Shown here piece by piece: positions 35,613 through 45,149 of a stretch of DNA of 64,000 nt (the stretch's first letter is position 1; each line of letters opens with the position of its first letter). The translations under genes were made by a program, and so were the position numbers. Location: the NCBI GenBank assembly GCA_965218555.1, contig OZ244625.1, forward strand, positions 1,178,001 through 1,242,000. Direction: 5' to 3'. The notes under the pieces are model-generated. The model made no database searches. It was not told the origin of the DNA and saw nothing but the letters and a program-made list of their open reading frames with translations. The stretch is from JAPPLB01 sp965218555. Lineage in GTDB: Bacteria; Acidobacteriota; Terriglobia; Bryobacterales; UBA6623.

Positions 35613-37553
35613 CTACGTTCTGCCTCGGGCGTAGAGTTGAGCGAACTCGCGAACGCGGTCTTCGTGCTTTCGAACGCGGCCCGCCGCTTCATACGCGGCG
35701 ACCTTGGCCTGCGTATAGACGCGAAACGCGGCGTCCCGCTTCATGGCGAGCTGAGTTTTGCGGATGTTCCCGCGCTCGACCCTGAAGGGGCCCATGTCCG
35801 CTTCCTTTCTCTCCAGGGTTCGAAAGATGACGAAGTCGTTCCCTACTCTGCGAGGTCCAACGACTAAGTCGAGCTCGCCGCTGAAAGGCTCGGGGCCGAG
35901 TGCAGAGGCGCTTCCGATGTTTTCCACAAGATCGTTGTTTTTGAAGAACTCACTGCTGCGGGCGCGGACCCCGAAGCGCGACCCCACCCGCCGCAACGAA
36001 GCACCGGGCTTCTGCGCTTCTTCCGCGATCCGCTGAGCGCGCTGTTGCGCAAGGTCTACGCTTCTCTGGTTGACCACGCTGTCTCGAATCTTGTCGCGCA
36101 CCTCTTCGAACTCCGCCGGCCTCACGGGGTCAAGAGCGCTAACGACGCCGATCTTCGTAATGCCGCCCTCGGTGCTCAGCGCCGGATTGCCCGGCTCGTT
36201 GGTGAACAGCGCCTTCAGGAACTCCTGGTCGCCGGCGAGCTCGGCGGGCGGCTCGTTGATGCTGAAAGGCGGAAGGGTGCGGACTTCCAGCTCGTACTGC
36301 CGCCCAACTTCCTCCAAGTCGGTTCCGGCTTCGCGAGCAGCCGCCGAGACGCGATCCGTCAACTCGAAACGATCGCGCTGCATCATCTCCTGGCGCAGCG
36401 TGGCGAGCAGCTCGTCCCGCACTTCATCGAAGGGCCTAGTCCTCACAGGAACCTTCTCGTGCAGCTTGATAATGTGGTAGCCCGCCTCGCTCTTGACGAC
36501 ATTGCTGACCGCGTCCGGCTCGAGATTGAAAACGGCTTGCTCGAATTGCGCCGGGTATTCGCCCGCGCTGAACAAGCCGAGATCGCCCCCTTCGGCGGCA
36601 TTCGTGTCCTCCGAGTACTCCTTCGCCATGCGAGCGAAGTCGGCGCCGTCACGAATCTTCTGGAGCACCTCTTCGGCCTTGGCTTTCTGATCGGGACTCT
36701 CGTCGTCGGGCGATTCCATGCCGGTCATGAACAAGATGTGGCTCGCCCTCGCTTGACGGGACACACGGTAGGTGGCGCGGTTTTGGGCGTAGTACTGTCG
36801 AAGCCGTGATTCCGGCACCTCGGGCACGGGAAGACTGCTGTCGTCCAGCAAGAGCAGCTTGACGGTCCTACGTTCCGGAATACGGTGCTGCGCTTTTTCG
36901 CCTTCGTAGGCCTCCCGTAACTCTTCGTCCGTGACTCGGACCTGCCGTGTGAAGTCCGCAGCCGAGACCTTGACGTATTCGATGCTCGTCTGTTCATTCC
37001 GGGCGCGATAGGCCTCCTCCAACTCGGGCGTCGTGACGAGAATGTCGCTCGTCACGAGACGCTTCAACCGGGTGTCGACCGCCATGCTCTGGGCGAGCCG
37101 TTGCTCAAACTCCGGAATGCTGATCTTGAAGTTCTGTCGAACGTACCGCATGTAGATAGCGTTTCCGACGAAGACGCCATCGGGAAAGAGGAAGGGCATC
37201 TGGAACTGCATCCATTCGGCCACTTCCTGCTCATTCGGATAGAGACCGAACCTCTCCGCTTCCATCAGGAGCACTTCTCTCTCCACAAGCGCGTCCAAAG
37301 CGCCGGCCGACGTCAGCAGGATGCTATTGAACGGCAGATCAGAGGACACTCCCTGAGCGGCCATATGCGAGGCGACATGTTGGACCGTGATCGGCCGACC
37401 GTCGACTTCGCCGAGCGGGACATCAGTCGCTTCGGCCGGATTGCTCAATAAGCCTGGGATGAGGGTGATCACCATCGAGAAGGCGACCAGGGTCAGAATA
37501 CCGCCGAGCACGTAGCGGACAGCCCGTTTTCGACTGCGGAAGAGGTTGAACAT
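35613..37553 (-). CDS. PpiD/SurA-like peptidyl-prolyl isomerase
   Basis: A 646-residue membrane-anchored periplasmic foldase. It has an N-terminal helix (YVLGGILTLVAFSMVITLIP), a SurA_N-type chaperone region, a parvulin domain near residues 265-360 (ASHILFMTG, EYSEDTNAAEGGDLGLFSAG, SEAGYHIIKLHEK) and a long helical C-terminus. The architecture is that of PpiD, which helps newly exported proteins fold. Minus-strand TATAAT lies nine bases before the ATG, giving an almost absent leader. It is divergent from the TrmJ-like gene. Confidence 0.9.
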   Translation of the reverse strand: MFNLFRSRKRAVRYVLGGILTLVAFSMVITLIPGLLSNPAEATDVPLGEVDGRPITVQHVASHMAAQGVSSDLPFNSILLTSAGALDALVEREVLLMEAERFGLYPNEQEVAEWMQFQMPFLFPDGVFVGNAIYMRYVRQNFKISIPEFEQRLAQSMAVDTRLKRLVTSDILVTTPELEEAYRARNEQTSIEYVKVSAADFTRQVRVTDEELREAYEGEKAQHRIPERRTVKLLLLDDSSLPVPEVPESRLRQYYAQNRATYRVSRQARASHILFMTGMESPDDESPDQKAKAEEVLQKIRDGADFARMAKEYSEDTNAAEGGDLGLFSAGEYPAQFEQAVFNLEPDAVSNVVKSEAGYHIIKLHEKVPVRTRPFDEVRDELLATLRQEMMQRDRFELTDRVSAAAREAGTDLEEVGRQYELEVRTLPPFSINEPPAELAGDQEFLKALFTNEPGNPALSTEGGITKIGVVSALDPVRPAEFEEVRDKIRDSVVNQRSVDLAQQRAQRIAEEAQKPGASLRRVGSRFGVRARSSEFFKNNDLVENIGSASALGPEPFSGELDLVVGPRRVGNDFVIFRTLERKEADMGPFRVERGNIRKTQLAMKRDAAFRVYTQAKVAAYEAAGRVRKHEDRVREFAQLYARGRT

Positions 37554-37562
37554 ACTCGGATC

Positions 37563-37570
37563 ATTATACT
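37563..37570. promoter_or_regulatory. Overlapping divergent -10 boxes
   Basis: ATTATACT reads as TATAAT on the minus strand (37563-37568, for the PpiD-like gene) and TATACT on the plus strand (37565-37570, for the methylase). The two polymerases could not bind together, so the genes may be mutually exclusive at this site. Confidence 0.5.
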
Positions 37571-37631
37571 AGTGGGCTTCGAAAGCGATGCTGGATTCGA
37601 GGCTGTTGCCGCAACAGCGATTTCACTGTCC

Positions 37632-38351
37632 GTGAGCTGGCAAGAACGATTGCGCGTCGTGCTCGTTCAGCCGCGCAACCCACTGAACATAGGGGCTGCC
37701 GCGCGGGCCATGCTGAACTTCGACTTCGCGAACCTCTGGCTGGTCGACCCCTATGAAAAGGCTTTTCGAGAGGCGAGCTCGGCCGTAGGAGCGGCTGAGG
37801 TATTGCGGGAGGCGCAAGTGACGTCGGGCTTGCCGGAGGCGCTTGGCGATACCTCACTCGTCGTCGGGACGTCGGCGATGCGAGGCCGCGCCGAGGGTCA
37901 CGTGCAGCGCCTGCTGCCGGCAGGCGCTGTTTCCCTGCGAACCCATCTGGCCGACCGAACGGCGGCCTTGGTGTTCGGATCGGAAAAGTTCGGCCTGAGC
38001 AACGATCACTTGAGCCACTGCGACTGGATCCTGACCATTCCGACTGAAGCGGGATGCCCGTCGATGAATCTGGGGCAGGCCGTGGCGTTGTGCTGCTACG
38101 AGCTCGCTCGTCATTCCAAGACGGTACCCGGGCTGAAGACGCCGGCGTCGGTCGGCGCGGATGAGCGCGACCGCATTGTTCAGATGCTCGTTCCGATGCT
38201 CGAGGCGGGCGGCTTCATCCTCCCCGGGAACCGTGATGCTCAGTTGCGCAAGCTGCAGCGCTGGGTCGGCCGGCTACGGCTGGCGCCGAAGGACGCCCGC
38301 ATGTTCCAGGGGATGCTGCGGCAGATTCAGTGGAAGCTGGAAAACCCGTGA
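37632..38351 (+). CDS. TrmJ-like SPOUT RNA 2'-O-methyltransferase
   Basis: A 239-residue SPOUT methylase. LRVVLVQPRNPLNIGAAARA opens the family; the knot is formed by AALVFGSEKFGLSND and TIPTEAGCPSMNLGQAVALC. TrmJ methylates ribose 32 of tRNAs; other SpoU proteins target rRNA. A longer frame starts at GTG 37572, but that codon is directly against the -10 box (37565-37570) and could not be in the transcript, so GTG 37632 (SWQERLRVV) is preferred. The downstream 42-codon frame overlaps its stop. Confidence 0.85.
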   Translation: MSWQERLRVVLVQPRNPLNIGAAARAMLNFDFANLWLVDPYEKAFREASSAVGAAEVLREAQVTSGLPEALGDTSLVVGTSAMRGRAEGHVQRLLPAGAVSLRTHLADRTAALVFGSEKFGLSNDHLSHCDWILTIPTEAGCPSMNLGQAVALCCYELARHSKTVPGLKTPASVGADERDRIVQMLVPMLEAGGFILPGNRDAQLRKLQRWVGRLRLAPKDARMFQGMLRQIQWKLENP

Positions 38352-38476
38352 TCGGGGTGAAGCCTCCAGAAGATGAAGAGGCGGCGATCCTGTGGTTCGA
38401 GAAGGTACTCGGGCATGACCGTCGGCCTCAAGCCCTATCCCGCGAGGAAGCACGCCGGCGGGACGTGGCATATTGA
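38348..38476 (+). CDS. 42-residue hypothetical protein coupled to the methylase
   Basis: A small frame begins at a GTG overlapping the methylase stop (GTGA). It encodes VIGVKPPEDEEAAILWFEKV followed by a basic tail ending ARRRDVAY. The overlap suggests translational coupling, but no family is recognised and the frame may be fortuitous or the remains of a longer gene. Confidence 0.35.
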   Translation: MIGVKPPEDEEAAILWFEKVLGHDRRPQALSREEARRRDVAY

Positions 38477-38574
38477 TCTGTTCGACGGTTGCCGGGATCG
38501 CCGGTGACTGCCGGCTGGTGAACATTGCGAACAATCCTCCATGGTGCGTTTCGTGTTGCGGTGACGGGAACGGA

Positions 38575-39285
38575 TCAAAGCTGCTTGAGCAGCGCGACGG
38601 CTTCCTGGTAACGGGGGAACTTTCGTTCGTCAGCGTAGAACTGCTTCGTGTGGGCGCGGCGGCGGCCCCGGGTCTGCTCGACGGGGTGCTTGAGGTGCAA
38701 CATCTCGTGATAGAGGACGTACTCGACGAGGAAGCGCGGGACTGCGGGCTCGTCGAAGATGCGGCTGATCACGATGGTGTTATGTACCGGGTCCCAGTGG
38801 CCGAGCGAGCGGCGTGAACGGCGGGGGCTCCAGGTCAATTGGGGACGCGCCAGGAGGTTGTCGAAGAACTGTTCGTTGAGGCGGTCGAACATTTCTTCGA
38901 GATCGTAGGCATTGCCCCGCGCGGTGAGAATCTGCTTGCGGCCGCGAACCTGCTTGACAAGCATCGCCTTGCGGCGCACATCTTCGCGCTCGGTGTATAG
39001 GCGGTAGCGGTGGTCGTATTTCGGTGCGATCTTCTTGCGGTAAAGCTTGCCAAGCAGGATGTGCGCCAGCGCCTCTTGCACGGGCACAGGGGCGCCTGCC
39101 AACTGGTCGCTGATACGCACCTCGATCTGCTTGTGGTCGCCGTCGAGCCGAATCTTGCTGTCCATGTGGACGTAGGAGCAGAAGCGGACCACGATCGTCG
39201 GCAGAACCGTGCGCGGTTTGATTTCGCGGAAGACACGTTGAAAGATCTCTTCAACGGTCTCGAACAGCAACGAGGACTGCATCAT
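38575..39285 (-). CDS. SprT-like zinc-dependent protein
   Basis: About 236 residues. The C-terminal half has the SprT/metallopeptidase motif LVEYVLYHEMLHLKHPVEQT (HEMLH, zinc-binding histidines and glutamate) with a further histidine in RRAHTKQF. The N-terminal part (VRFCSYVHMDSKIRLDGDHK and EALAHILLGKLYRKK) is helical and basic. SprT-like proteins bind DNA or cleave DNA-protein crosslinks, but bacterial members of this shape are uncharacterised. Starts at ATG 39285 or the adjacent ATG 39282; it is divergent from fabH. Confidence 0.7.
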   Translation of the reverse strand: MMQSSLLFETVEEIFQRVFREIKPRTVLPTIVVRFCSYVHMDSKIRLDGDHKQIEVRISDQLAGAPVPVQEALAHILLGKLYRKKIAPKYDHRYRLYTEREDVRRKAMLVKQVRGRKQILTARGNAYDLEEMFDRLNEQFFDNLLARPQLTWSPRRSRRSLGHWDPVHNTIVISRIFDEPAVPRFLVEYVLYHEMLHLKHPVEQTRGRRRAHTKQFYADERKFPRYQEAVALLKQL

Positions 39286-39399
39286 TGGGGACGGCGGCGG
39301 ATGCTTGGCTTGACAGCAATGCCGCAGGCGTTTCGCTGTATCATAAAGGGTCTTTGGCAGCCCTCCCCGGAGCTCGCCGCCGATCAACCCTCCCTTCTT

Positions 39400-40425
39400 A
39401 TGCCTACCGCAGGACCTTCGCAGAACTCTCGCCACGTCCGCCGGGTCAAGATTTCAGCGGTCGGCTGCTACGTGCCACCGAAGACGCTGACGAACGCCGA
39501 CCTCGAGAAGATCGTCGACACGAATGATGAATGGATCGTAGCGCGAACCGGCATCCGGACTCGACACATTGCGGAGGACGAAGTAGCCACATCCGACATG
39601 GCGGTAGAGGCGGCCAAACTGGTGCTCGAACAGCGCGGCCTCAAAGGCAGCGACATCGAAACTCTGATCGTCTGCACCGTCACGCCCGACATGATGTTTC
39701 CGTCGACGGCATGCCTCGTTCAGGACCGGATTGGCGCCAAAGGCGCTTGGGGCTTTGACCTGCTTGCAGCTTGCTCGGGAACCCTTTACGGGCTGATGAC
39801 CGGCGCACAGATGATTGCCAGCGGGGCGCATGAACGGATCCTGGTCATCGGTGCGGACACGATGTCGAGGATCATCGACTATCAAGACCGCGCCACCTGC
39901 GTGTTGTTCGGCGACGCGGCCGGAGCGATTTTGCTGGAGCCCTCCGAAGACCCCCAACTGGGCCTGTTGGACTACATCAATGAAATCGACGGCTCCGGCG
40001 GCGACTGGCTTTGCATGCCCGCCGGTGGCAGCCGGAACCCCGCGAGTTCCGAGACCGTCGAGAAGCGCATGCACTATGTCCACCAGGAAGGCAAGCAGGT
40101 CTTCAAGTACGCCGTGCGGAAGATGACGGACGTGTGCATGCAGATCATCGAGCGGAACGGCTTCACGCCCGAAGATGTGGACTGCCTTCTGCTCCATCAA
40201 GCCAACGGGCGCATCATCTCCGCAGTCGCCGGCAAGCTGGGCATACCCGATGACAAAGCGATCAATGTCATCGGGGAATACGGCAACACTACCGGCGCCA
40301 CGCTTCCTCTGGCCGCGCAGAAGGTCCTCGACAACGGTCAATTGAAGAAGGGCGACCTGGTTGTGATGTGCGCCGTCGGCGCCGGGCTGACAGCCGGCGC
40401 GTCGTTGTGGCGCTGGGCTTACTAG
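39400..40425 (+). CDS. fabH: 3-oxoacyl-ACP synthase III (FabH)
   Basis: Starts fatty-acid synthesis by condensing acyl-CoA with malonyl-ACP. The 341-residue protein has the nucleophile cysteine in DLLAACSGTLYGLMTGAQ, the histidine in CLLLHQANGRII and the asparagine in GEYGNTTGATLPLA, i.e. the full Cys-His-Asn triad. ATG 39400 begins a short tail before homology (VKISAVGCYVPPKTLTNADL); no ribosome site is visible. Confidence 0.93.
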   Translation: MPTAGPSQNSRHVRRVKISAVGCYVPPKTLTNADLEKIVDTNDEWIVARTGIRTRHIAEDEVATSDMAVEAAKLVLEQRGLKGSDIETLIVCTVTPDMMFPSTACLVQDRIGAKGAWGFDLLAACSGTLYGLMTGAQMIASGAHERILVIGADTMSRIIDYQDRATCVLFGDAAGAILLEPSEDPQLGLLDYINEIDGSGGDWLCMPAGGSRNPASSETVEKRMHYVHQEGKQVFKYAVRKMTDVCMQIIERNGFTPEDVDCLLLHQANGRIISAVAGKLGIPDDKAINVIGEYGNTTGATLPLAAQKVLDNGQLKKGDLVVMCAVGAGLTAGASLWRWAY

Positions 40426-40571
40426 CTGAACCGATCTCATTGCTCGAAAAGGATGGCGGCCACGACGGCAGCCGAATGAGCCGGCTTCCCGCCAGTGCCG
40501 GGCAGGTTCGTTCCATCGAAAGGGAAGAATCCGAAAGCTTCAAAGAGACAGCATTGCTTAGACGAATGACG

Positions 40572-40577
40572 TATAAT
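40572..40577 (+). promoter_or_regulatory. -10 box (TATAAT) upstream of erpA/iscA
   Basis: A consensus TATAAT about 80 bases before the ErpA/IscA start; no good -35 box at normal spacing. Confidence 0.45.
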
Positions 40578-40655
40578 CAGGGGCGGAAAGCAGGAGCAAC
40601 CGTTCCGGGAAAGAATCTCCACCCGGGATACGAGAGCTGAAGGAGAAACACGACC

Positions 40656-40982
40656 ATGGTCGAATTAACTGAAACGGCTGTTACGAAGATCCACGAGATC
40701 CTGGGCCAACAGGATCCGAGGCCCCAGGGACTGCGCATCTCCGTCGTCGGGGGCGGATGCTCCGGTTTTCAGTACTCGATGGCTTTCGAGAACAACCGGT
40801 TGCCGCTCGACAAGACCTACACGTTCAACGGCGGCCTCAAGGTGTTTGTCGACCAGGCAAGCATGCTCTACCTCGACAACTGCCGTGTGGACTATATCGA
40901 GACCCTCGAAGGCGCGGGCTTCAAGTTCGAGAACCCGAACGTCACCTCCACCTGCGGCTGCGGCAGTTCTTTCCAGGCGTAA
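40656..40982 (+). CDS. erpA: A-type iron-sulfur carrier (ErpA/IscA)
   Basis: Carries Fe-S clusters to target enzymes. The 108-residue HesB-fold protein has all three ligand cysteines: VVGGGCSGFQY and the C-terminal TCGCGSSF. The GAAGGAGAAACACGACC leader gives a strong ribosome site. ErpA and IscA cannot be separated on sequence alone. Confidence 0.92.
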   Translation: MVELTETAVTKIHEILGQQDPRPQGLRISVVGGGCSGFQYSMAFENNRLPLDKTYTFNGGLKVFVDQASMLYLDNCRVDYIETLEGAGFKFENPNVTSTCGCGSSFQA

Positions 40983-41138
40983 CGAAGCTACGCGGCCATT
41001 ACATTTCCGGCCCGAGTCAGAGCTGCTGGGGAGCAGTTTACCCGGCTGCAACCCCGGTGATTGTTTCCAAGCTGGATTTTCCGGCGCCTTCCAGATGATC
41101 GGATCGCCGGCAGCACCGGCCAAGTCACCGAGGCCATC

Positions 41139-41320
41139 TAACCTGCATTTCTCACCATCTGACGGCCGCAGCACGCGATAAGACCGCCATGACTTCGTTG
41201 CGCTTGCTTGCCGTGCTCGATGTACTGTCGAGTACACCTCCGCGCGCCAAGCGGCTTGCGCCTCGTCCTGCCAGCCCTCTCACGCACTTCGCCTCCCCAC
41301 GTGGTGAGACATGCAGGCTA
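41139..41320 (+). repeat. Full palindromic repeat, copy C
   Basis: 182 bp bounded by TAACCTGCATTTCTCACCAT and GTGGTGAGACATGCAGGCTA, downstream of erpA. It shares the internal blocks CGCGATAAGACCGCCATGAC and CGCGCGCCAAGCGGC with copies A and B. Confidence 0.88.
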
Positions 41321-41565
41321 TCAACTGCCGTTTTCAGGATTACCGGTCACTGTATCGGGCCGTTTTGGCATCGACTGTCAGAAGGCTGGCCAGCTCATCC
41401 CGGTCGATCTATAACCGCGGCCGCGGGCCGATGTTGACCTGATCCCGGCCGGCCAACGAGAGTCTGAGGATATCGAGAGACTGGATTGGGTTCCCGATGG
41501 CTGGGGTTGACGGAACCGGAAGTTGAAGTCCTGTTCGATCCTGGAGCTTGGCTTGACCCTGCGGA

Positions 41566-43552
41566 TCACGGCTCGGACTCCTCCACTTCCCCCGGCGGCA
41601 AGGAGGAAAATACGGAAGCGGCTTCGGTATTGATCGACAGACTGACGATGGGCTCCGTGGAGGTGACTTCGAGCGATCCGCTAAAGCTCGTGAAACCGAA
41701 CAGTTCCACCATGACATGCGCAACGTGCCCTTCGGGCAACAGGGTCCGAACGACGCTGGCCAGCGTCAGCCCCGCCGTGTCCTTGGCCGTAAACGTGACG
41801 TGGGCCGCCGTGGTCGAGGGGTTGGCATAGGCCACGCCGGTCCCAGGCTGGCCTTGCGCCTGTTCGGCAAAGGTGACGAAACGGGTGGCCGGTTCGGCCG
41901 CTGCATTGACTCCGGCTTCTCCCGTAGGCATGCCTTCGCTGTCGTACCGGCGAAACAGCAGGCTGGCCTTGACCGGCCCCGAGCACGTAGCCCGCGCCCA
42001 GCCGGCCGCAGACGGAGCGCTCAGATCGACATCGGTCTCCTCGTGAACCGCCCCACCCGGCGGCAGCACGTCGGTCCGGTTGTCCACCGTTCCCCGTCCC
42101 GGAAACGAGACCAGTAGCCGATTTCCGTGATCGGAAATGAATTCGGTCCGGCAGCTCACCTCCTCAGCGAGTAGTTGATATAGGTGATCGTGGTCTGCCA
42201 ACTCTCGCCCACGGCAAGATGCGGGAAGTAATACGTCGTCGGTCCCTGCGCAGAAGGATCCAGTTCCCCGGAGGCAGGGAGGAGAATATGGGAGCGGCTT
42301 CGGCATTGATCGACAGACTGACGATGGGCTCCGTGGAGGTGACTTCGAGCGATCCGCTAAAGCTGGGGCGACCGAACAGGACCGCCATGACGTGAGCATC
42401 GTGCCCTTCGGGCAACAGGGTCTTATCGACGCTGGCCAGCACCTGTCCCGCCGCGTCCCTGGCCGTGAAGGTGACGAGGGTCTCTGTGGAAGAAGGGTTC
42501 GCATAAGCGAGGCCGGTTCCACCATTGCTTTCTTGCTGTTCGGCAAAGGTGACGAAGCGGGTGGCCGGAACCGCCATTGCATTGACTCCGGCTTCCGCCA
42601 CGGGCACCCCTTCGCTGTTGTATTGACGAAACAGAAGGCTGGCCTTCACCGGCCCTGTGCAAGCGGCCTTCGCCCAGCCGGGCACAAGCATAGAGCCCAG
42701 CTCCACGTCAGTTTCCTCATGAACCGACCCCCCGGGCGGTAGAATGTCGGTCCGGCGGACAACCGGCCCCGCTCCCGGAAACGAGACCCTCAACGGAGTT
42801 CCTTGATCGGAAAGGAAATCGGTTTGGCAGCTCACCTCTTCGGCGGAGTAATTGATATAGGTGATCGTGGTTTGCCAACTCGCTCCCACGGCAAGATGAG
42901 GGAAGTAATAGATCTGACTTCCCGCCGCCGGAGCTTTGCCTTCGAGTTCCACTTCCGCCCTGAGCGTGCAGGGGACGTGCACACCGATGTTGTTCGTGAA
43001 CCAGAGTACAACCGAAACGAAATAGGTTCCGGCACGAAGCGGCGGGTCGGATTGGCGGGTAATGACAACCTCCGCGGGCCCCGAGAGGCTCGTGTAGATC
43101 CCAGAGCGGTGGTCCGTGACAAGCCTCCCACCCTGAAAGGTGTTGTCCTCGCCATGGCGGACAAGCAGCTCCACAAAAGCATTGGAAGTTAGCGTGAGGG
43201 TTACGCGGGGGGCATCCTCGGGAACTTCAAACCGATATGAATCTTCCCCATTGAAGAGCGTCGTGGAGTCAACCGGTCCCAGGGTGAAGTATACAGAGTG
43301 TGTGGACAGATACGTAGGGTCCGCTTTCGGGCTCGGCTGTTGCAGGAAGCCGGACCGCTCAACTGACTGGATTGCCTTTGCAAGCCGCGCCTTCTTCGAC
43401 GGCGTTCCCGCCGCAAGGTCGATTCGGCCGGGCGAAAGAAACTCGTTCCTCCCAATTACACTTCCGCCAACGATCTTCGGGCCTGACGGTTGGGCCGCTG
43501 CAACGATCGCAGAGAAAAGCAGAAAAGCTATCGATAAACATATGGACTTCAT
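41566..43552 (-). pseudogene. Secreted tandem-domain protein (PPC-like + two FPHLAVG domains), two frameshifts
   Basis: A signal peptide (MKSICLSIAFLLFSAIVAAA) is followed by a PPC-like domain (FNGEDSYRFEVPEDAPRVTL) and two copies of a domain of about 225 residues that starts YYFPHLAVG-SWQTTITYIN and ends EVTSTEPIVSLSINAEA. The second copy is reached only after two one-base losses: a G in the GGGG run near 42268-42271 and a G near 42175. The two copies share a 71-bp block (41618-41688 and 42294-42364) with one mismatch, so the duplication is recent or kept alike by recombination. The same family occurs in the IS element at 61617. ATG 43552 follows GGGGTG. The function is unknown. Confidence 0.75.
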
Positions 43553-43584
43553 ACGCATCACCCCACGAAAGAGGGCCGCTCGCC

Positions 43585-43790
43585 ATGAACATCATAACCG
43601 TATTCCAGCAGTTACCCACCCAAGACCCTGCATCGCTCTGCTTGAGCAAGCGCGTTGGCCACAGACGGGCTGCGTTGCCCCTACTGCACTTCCTCGAGAA
43701 CGACCAAGTGCGAGCATCGCCATCGCTGCTACAAGTACAAGACCTCGCTCAGCGAGACGGTTCGCACGATCTTCCGCCACACTTTCGGTG
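43585..43790 (+). pseudogene. Decayed IS1595-type transposase N-terminus
   Basis: Reading across three frames gives MNIITVFQQLPTQD, then IALLEQARWP, then DGLRCPYCTSSRTTKCEHRH and RCYKYKTSLSETVRTIFRHT. This is the zinc-ribbon start of an ISXO2/IS1595-like transposase (compare RCGDCRKYFSVRTGTVMERS of the intact copy at 62859-63803). The catalytic part is absent, so only a relic remains. Confidence 0.6.
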
Positions 43791-44346
43791 AACTTTGGCC
43801 AACGCTGCTCGCCTGGTTCAACGCCGCCCACAGCGCGCCATTTGACCAAAGTGTTCTCAAGAGTGTTGCGCAAGGCACCGGCTGCAGGCACCACAAGCTC
43901 CGTCTGTTCCGGCAGAGTTAGCAGTCTAATCCTTGTAGGTTACTCACTAAAAATGACTTGCTGTTACTGGCCCAGCCGTGCTTTCCCCGTTACTTCCCAC
44001 TTTCTAGGCGGGTATCAACTAGCCGACGGAAGTCTGTTTTGGACCGCTCCGGGCTCACTGGTTCGCTGTGTCTGTCCACGCCCGCCAGCTTAATGCCAAA
44101 TCTGGGTGGGCCGTTCCACCTGGAACGAGTCTAGCGCGGTGCCGCCGCGTTGGGAAGACGGACGCATCCCGTTTGTAGGTGGCTGAGCTGACCACTTGGC
44201 ATGCCAAGGCGTCGGCGGTCGGAACGCCGCCGTCTGAATAGCTGCGGCAGGCGTTGGAGTGAACGTGGACGTGAACCGCGCCAGCGGTTGCCTTCGAGAC
44301 ACGCCGCGCATGTGGTGATTTGCTCTGATTGCTATCATCTTCGGCC
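43791..44346. other. Intergenic stretch before the nuclease pair
   Basis: No gene recognised. A TATCAT (44333-44338) lies eight bases before the first nuclease start and may be its -10 box. The rest appears to be eroded DNA after the transposase relic. Confidence 0.45.
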
Positions 44347-45147
44347 ATGAACGCCGAATGTCTTATCGACCTCCACAACGACCCTGCAGTAAACCGCATC
44401 ACCGAGTTCGCCGCGCTCGCGAGCATCTTGGCCTCCGATGTGGGAATGCTCGTGCACTGCTACGAGAACCTTCTGCGCGCCGCGCCGCGCCGCCACGACC
44501 GGGGCAAGCGCTACTTGCACGGGCACACCGGCACCACCGGAAGCGGTGCGTCATCCAACCGGAGGGAGGAGCACCTCGCAGTCGCCCTGTACAACGCCTC
44601 TCGCAGAGGCGTGGTCTTCGCGTTGCCGGGCCAAAGGCCGCTCGAGTTCATCGACTACCAGATGCCGCTGAAAGCCCGCCAAGACGATCGGGGCGTCGGG
44701 AAGGTCGACCTCTTCGCCGTCATGGACGGTCGGCTGCCTTGCGTCGTCGAGCTAAAGGTTGCCGGCGAGACAACTTTGGGCGACACGCCACTGCGGGCGC
44801 TATTGGAGGGCCTGGCCTACTGCGCCATAGTTGAGGCCAACGCTGCCGACATTGCATCGGAGGTCGCAGAGCAGCACGCTTTGTCGGTATCTCGACCGAC
44901 GCTGGTCGTCATGGCGCCGGACAATTATTGGTCCGGGTACCTGGACCACCCGAAGGCTGGGAAGTGGCTCTCCGCCGTCTGTGATCTGGTCTCGGGCCTT
45001 CGAGATACCTTGGGGCTGGAAAGCTACCTGCTAGCACTGCTCGACGCCAAGTTCGAGATGGGCCTCAGCGGGCAGCCGGCTCGGCTCACCGGAAGCTGCC
45101 GGGTGGTGTCTGTGGACGAGTGGCGGACCGGCGGGGTGCGGGGTTAG
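44347..45147 (+). CDS. PD-(D/E)XK nuclease-like protein, first of a pair
   Basis: A 266-residue protein. GVGKVDLFAVMDG followed by CVVELKVAGE gives the D...ExK pattern of PD-(D/E)XK nucleases, and ALLEGLAYCAIVEAN after it resembles the helix that often carries the extra glutamine or tyrosine. The N-terminal part is helical. TATCAT lies eight bases before the ATG. The partner gene begins 2 bp after the stop, so the two are expressed together. No methylase is nearby. I do not recognise the family; the nuclease role is inferred from the motif. Confidence 0.65.
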   Translation: MNAECLIDLHNDPAVNRITEFAALASILASDVGMLVHCYENLLRAAPRRHDRGKRYLHGHTGTTGSGASSNRREEHLAVALYNASRRGVVFALPGQRPLEFIDYQMPLKARQDDRGVGKVDLFAVMDGRLPCVVELKVAGETTLGDTPLRALLEGLAYCAIVEANAADIASEVAEQHALSVSRPTLVVMAPDNYWSGYLDHPKAGKWLSAVCDLVSGLRDTLGLESYLLALLDAKFEMGLSGQPARLTGSCRVVSVDEWRTGGVRG

Positions 45148-45149
45148 GA

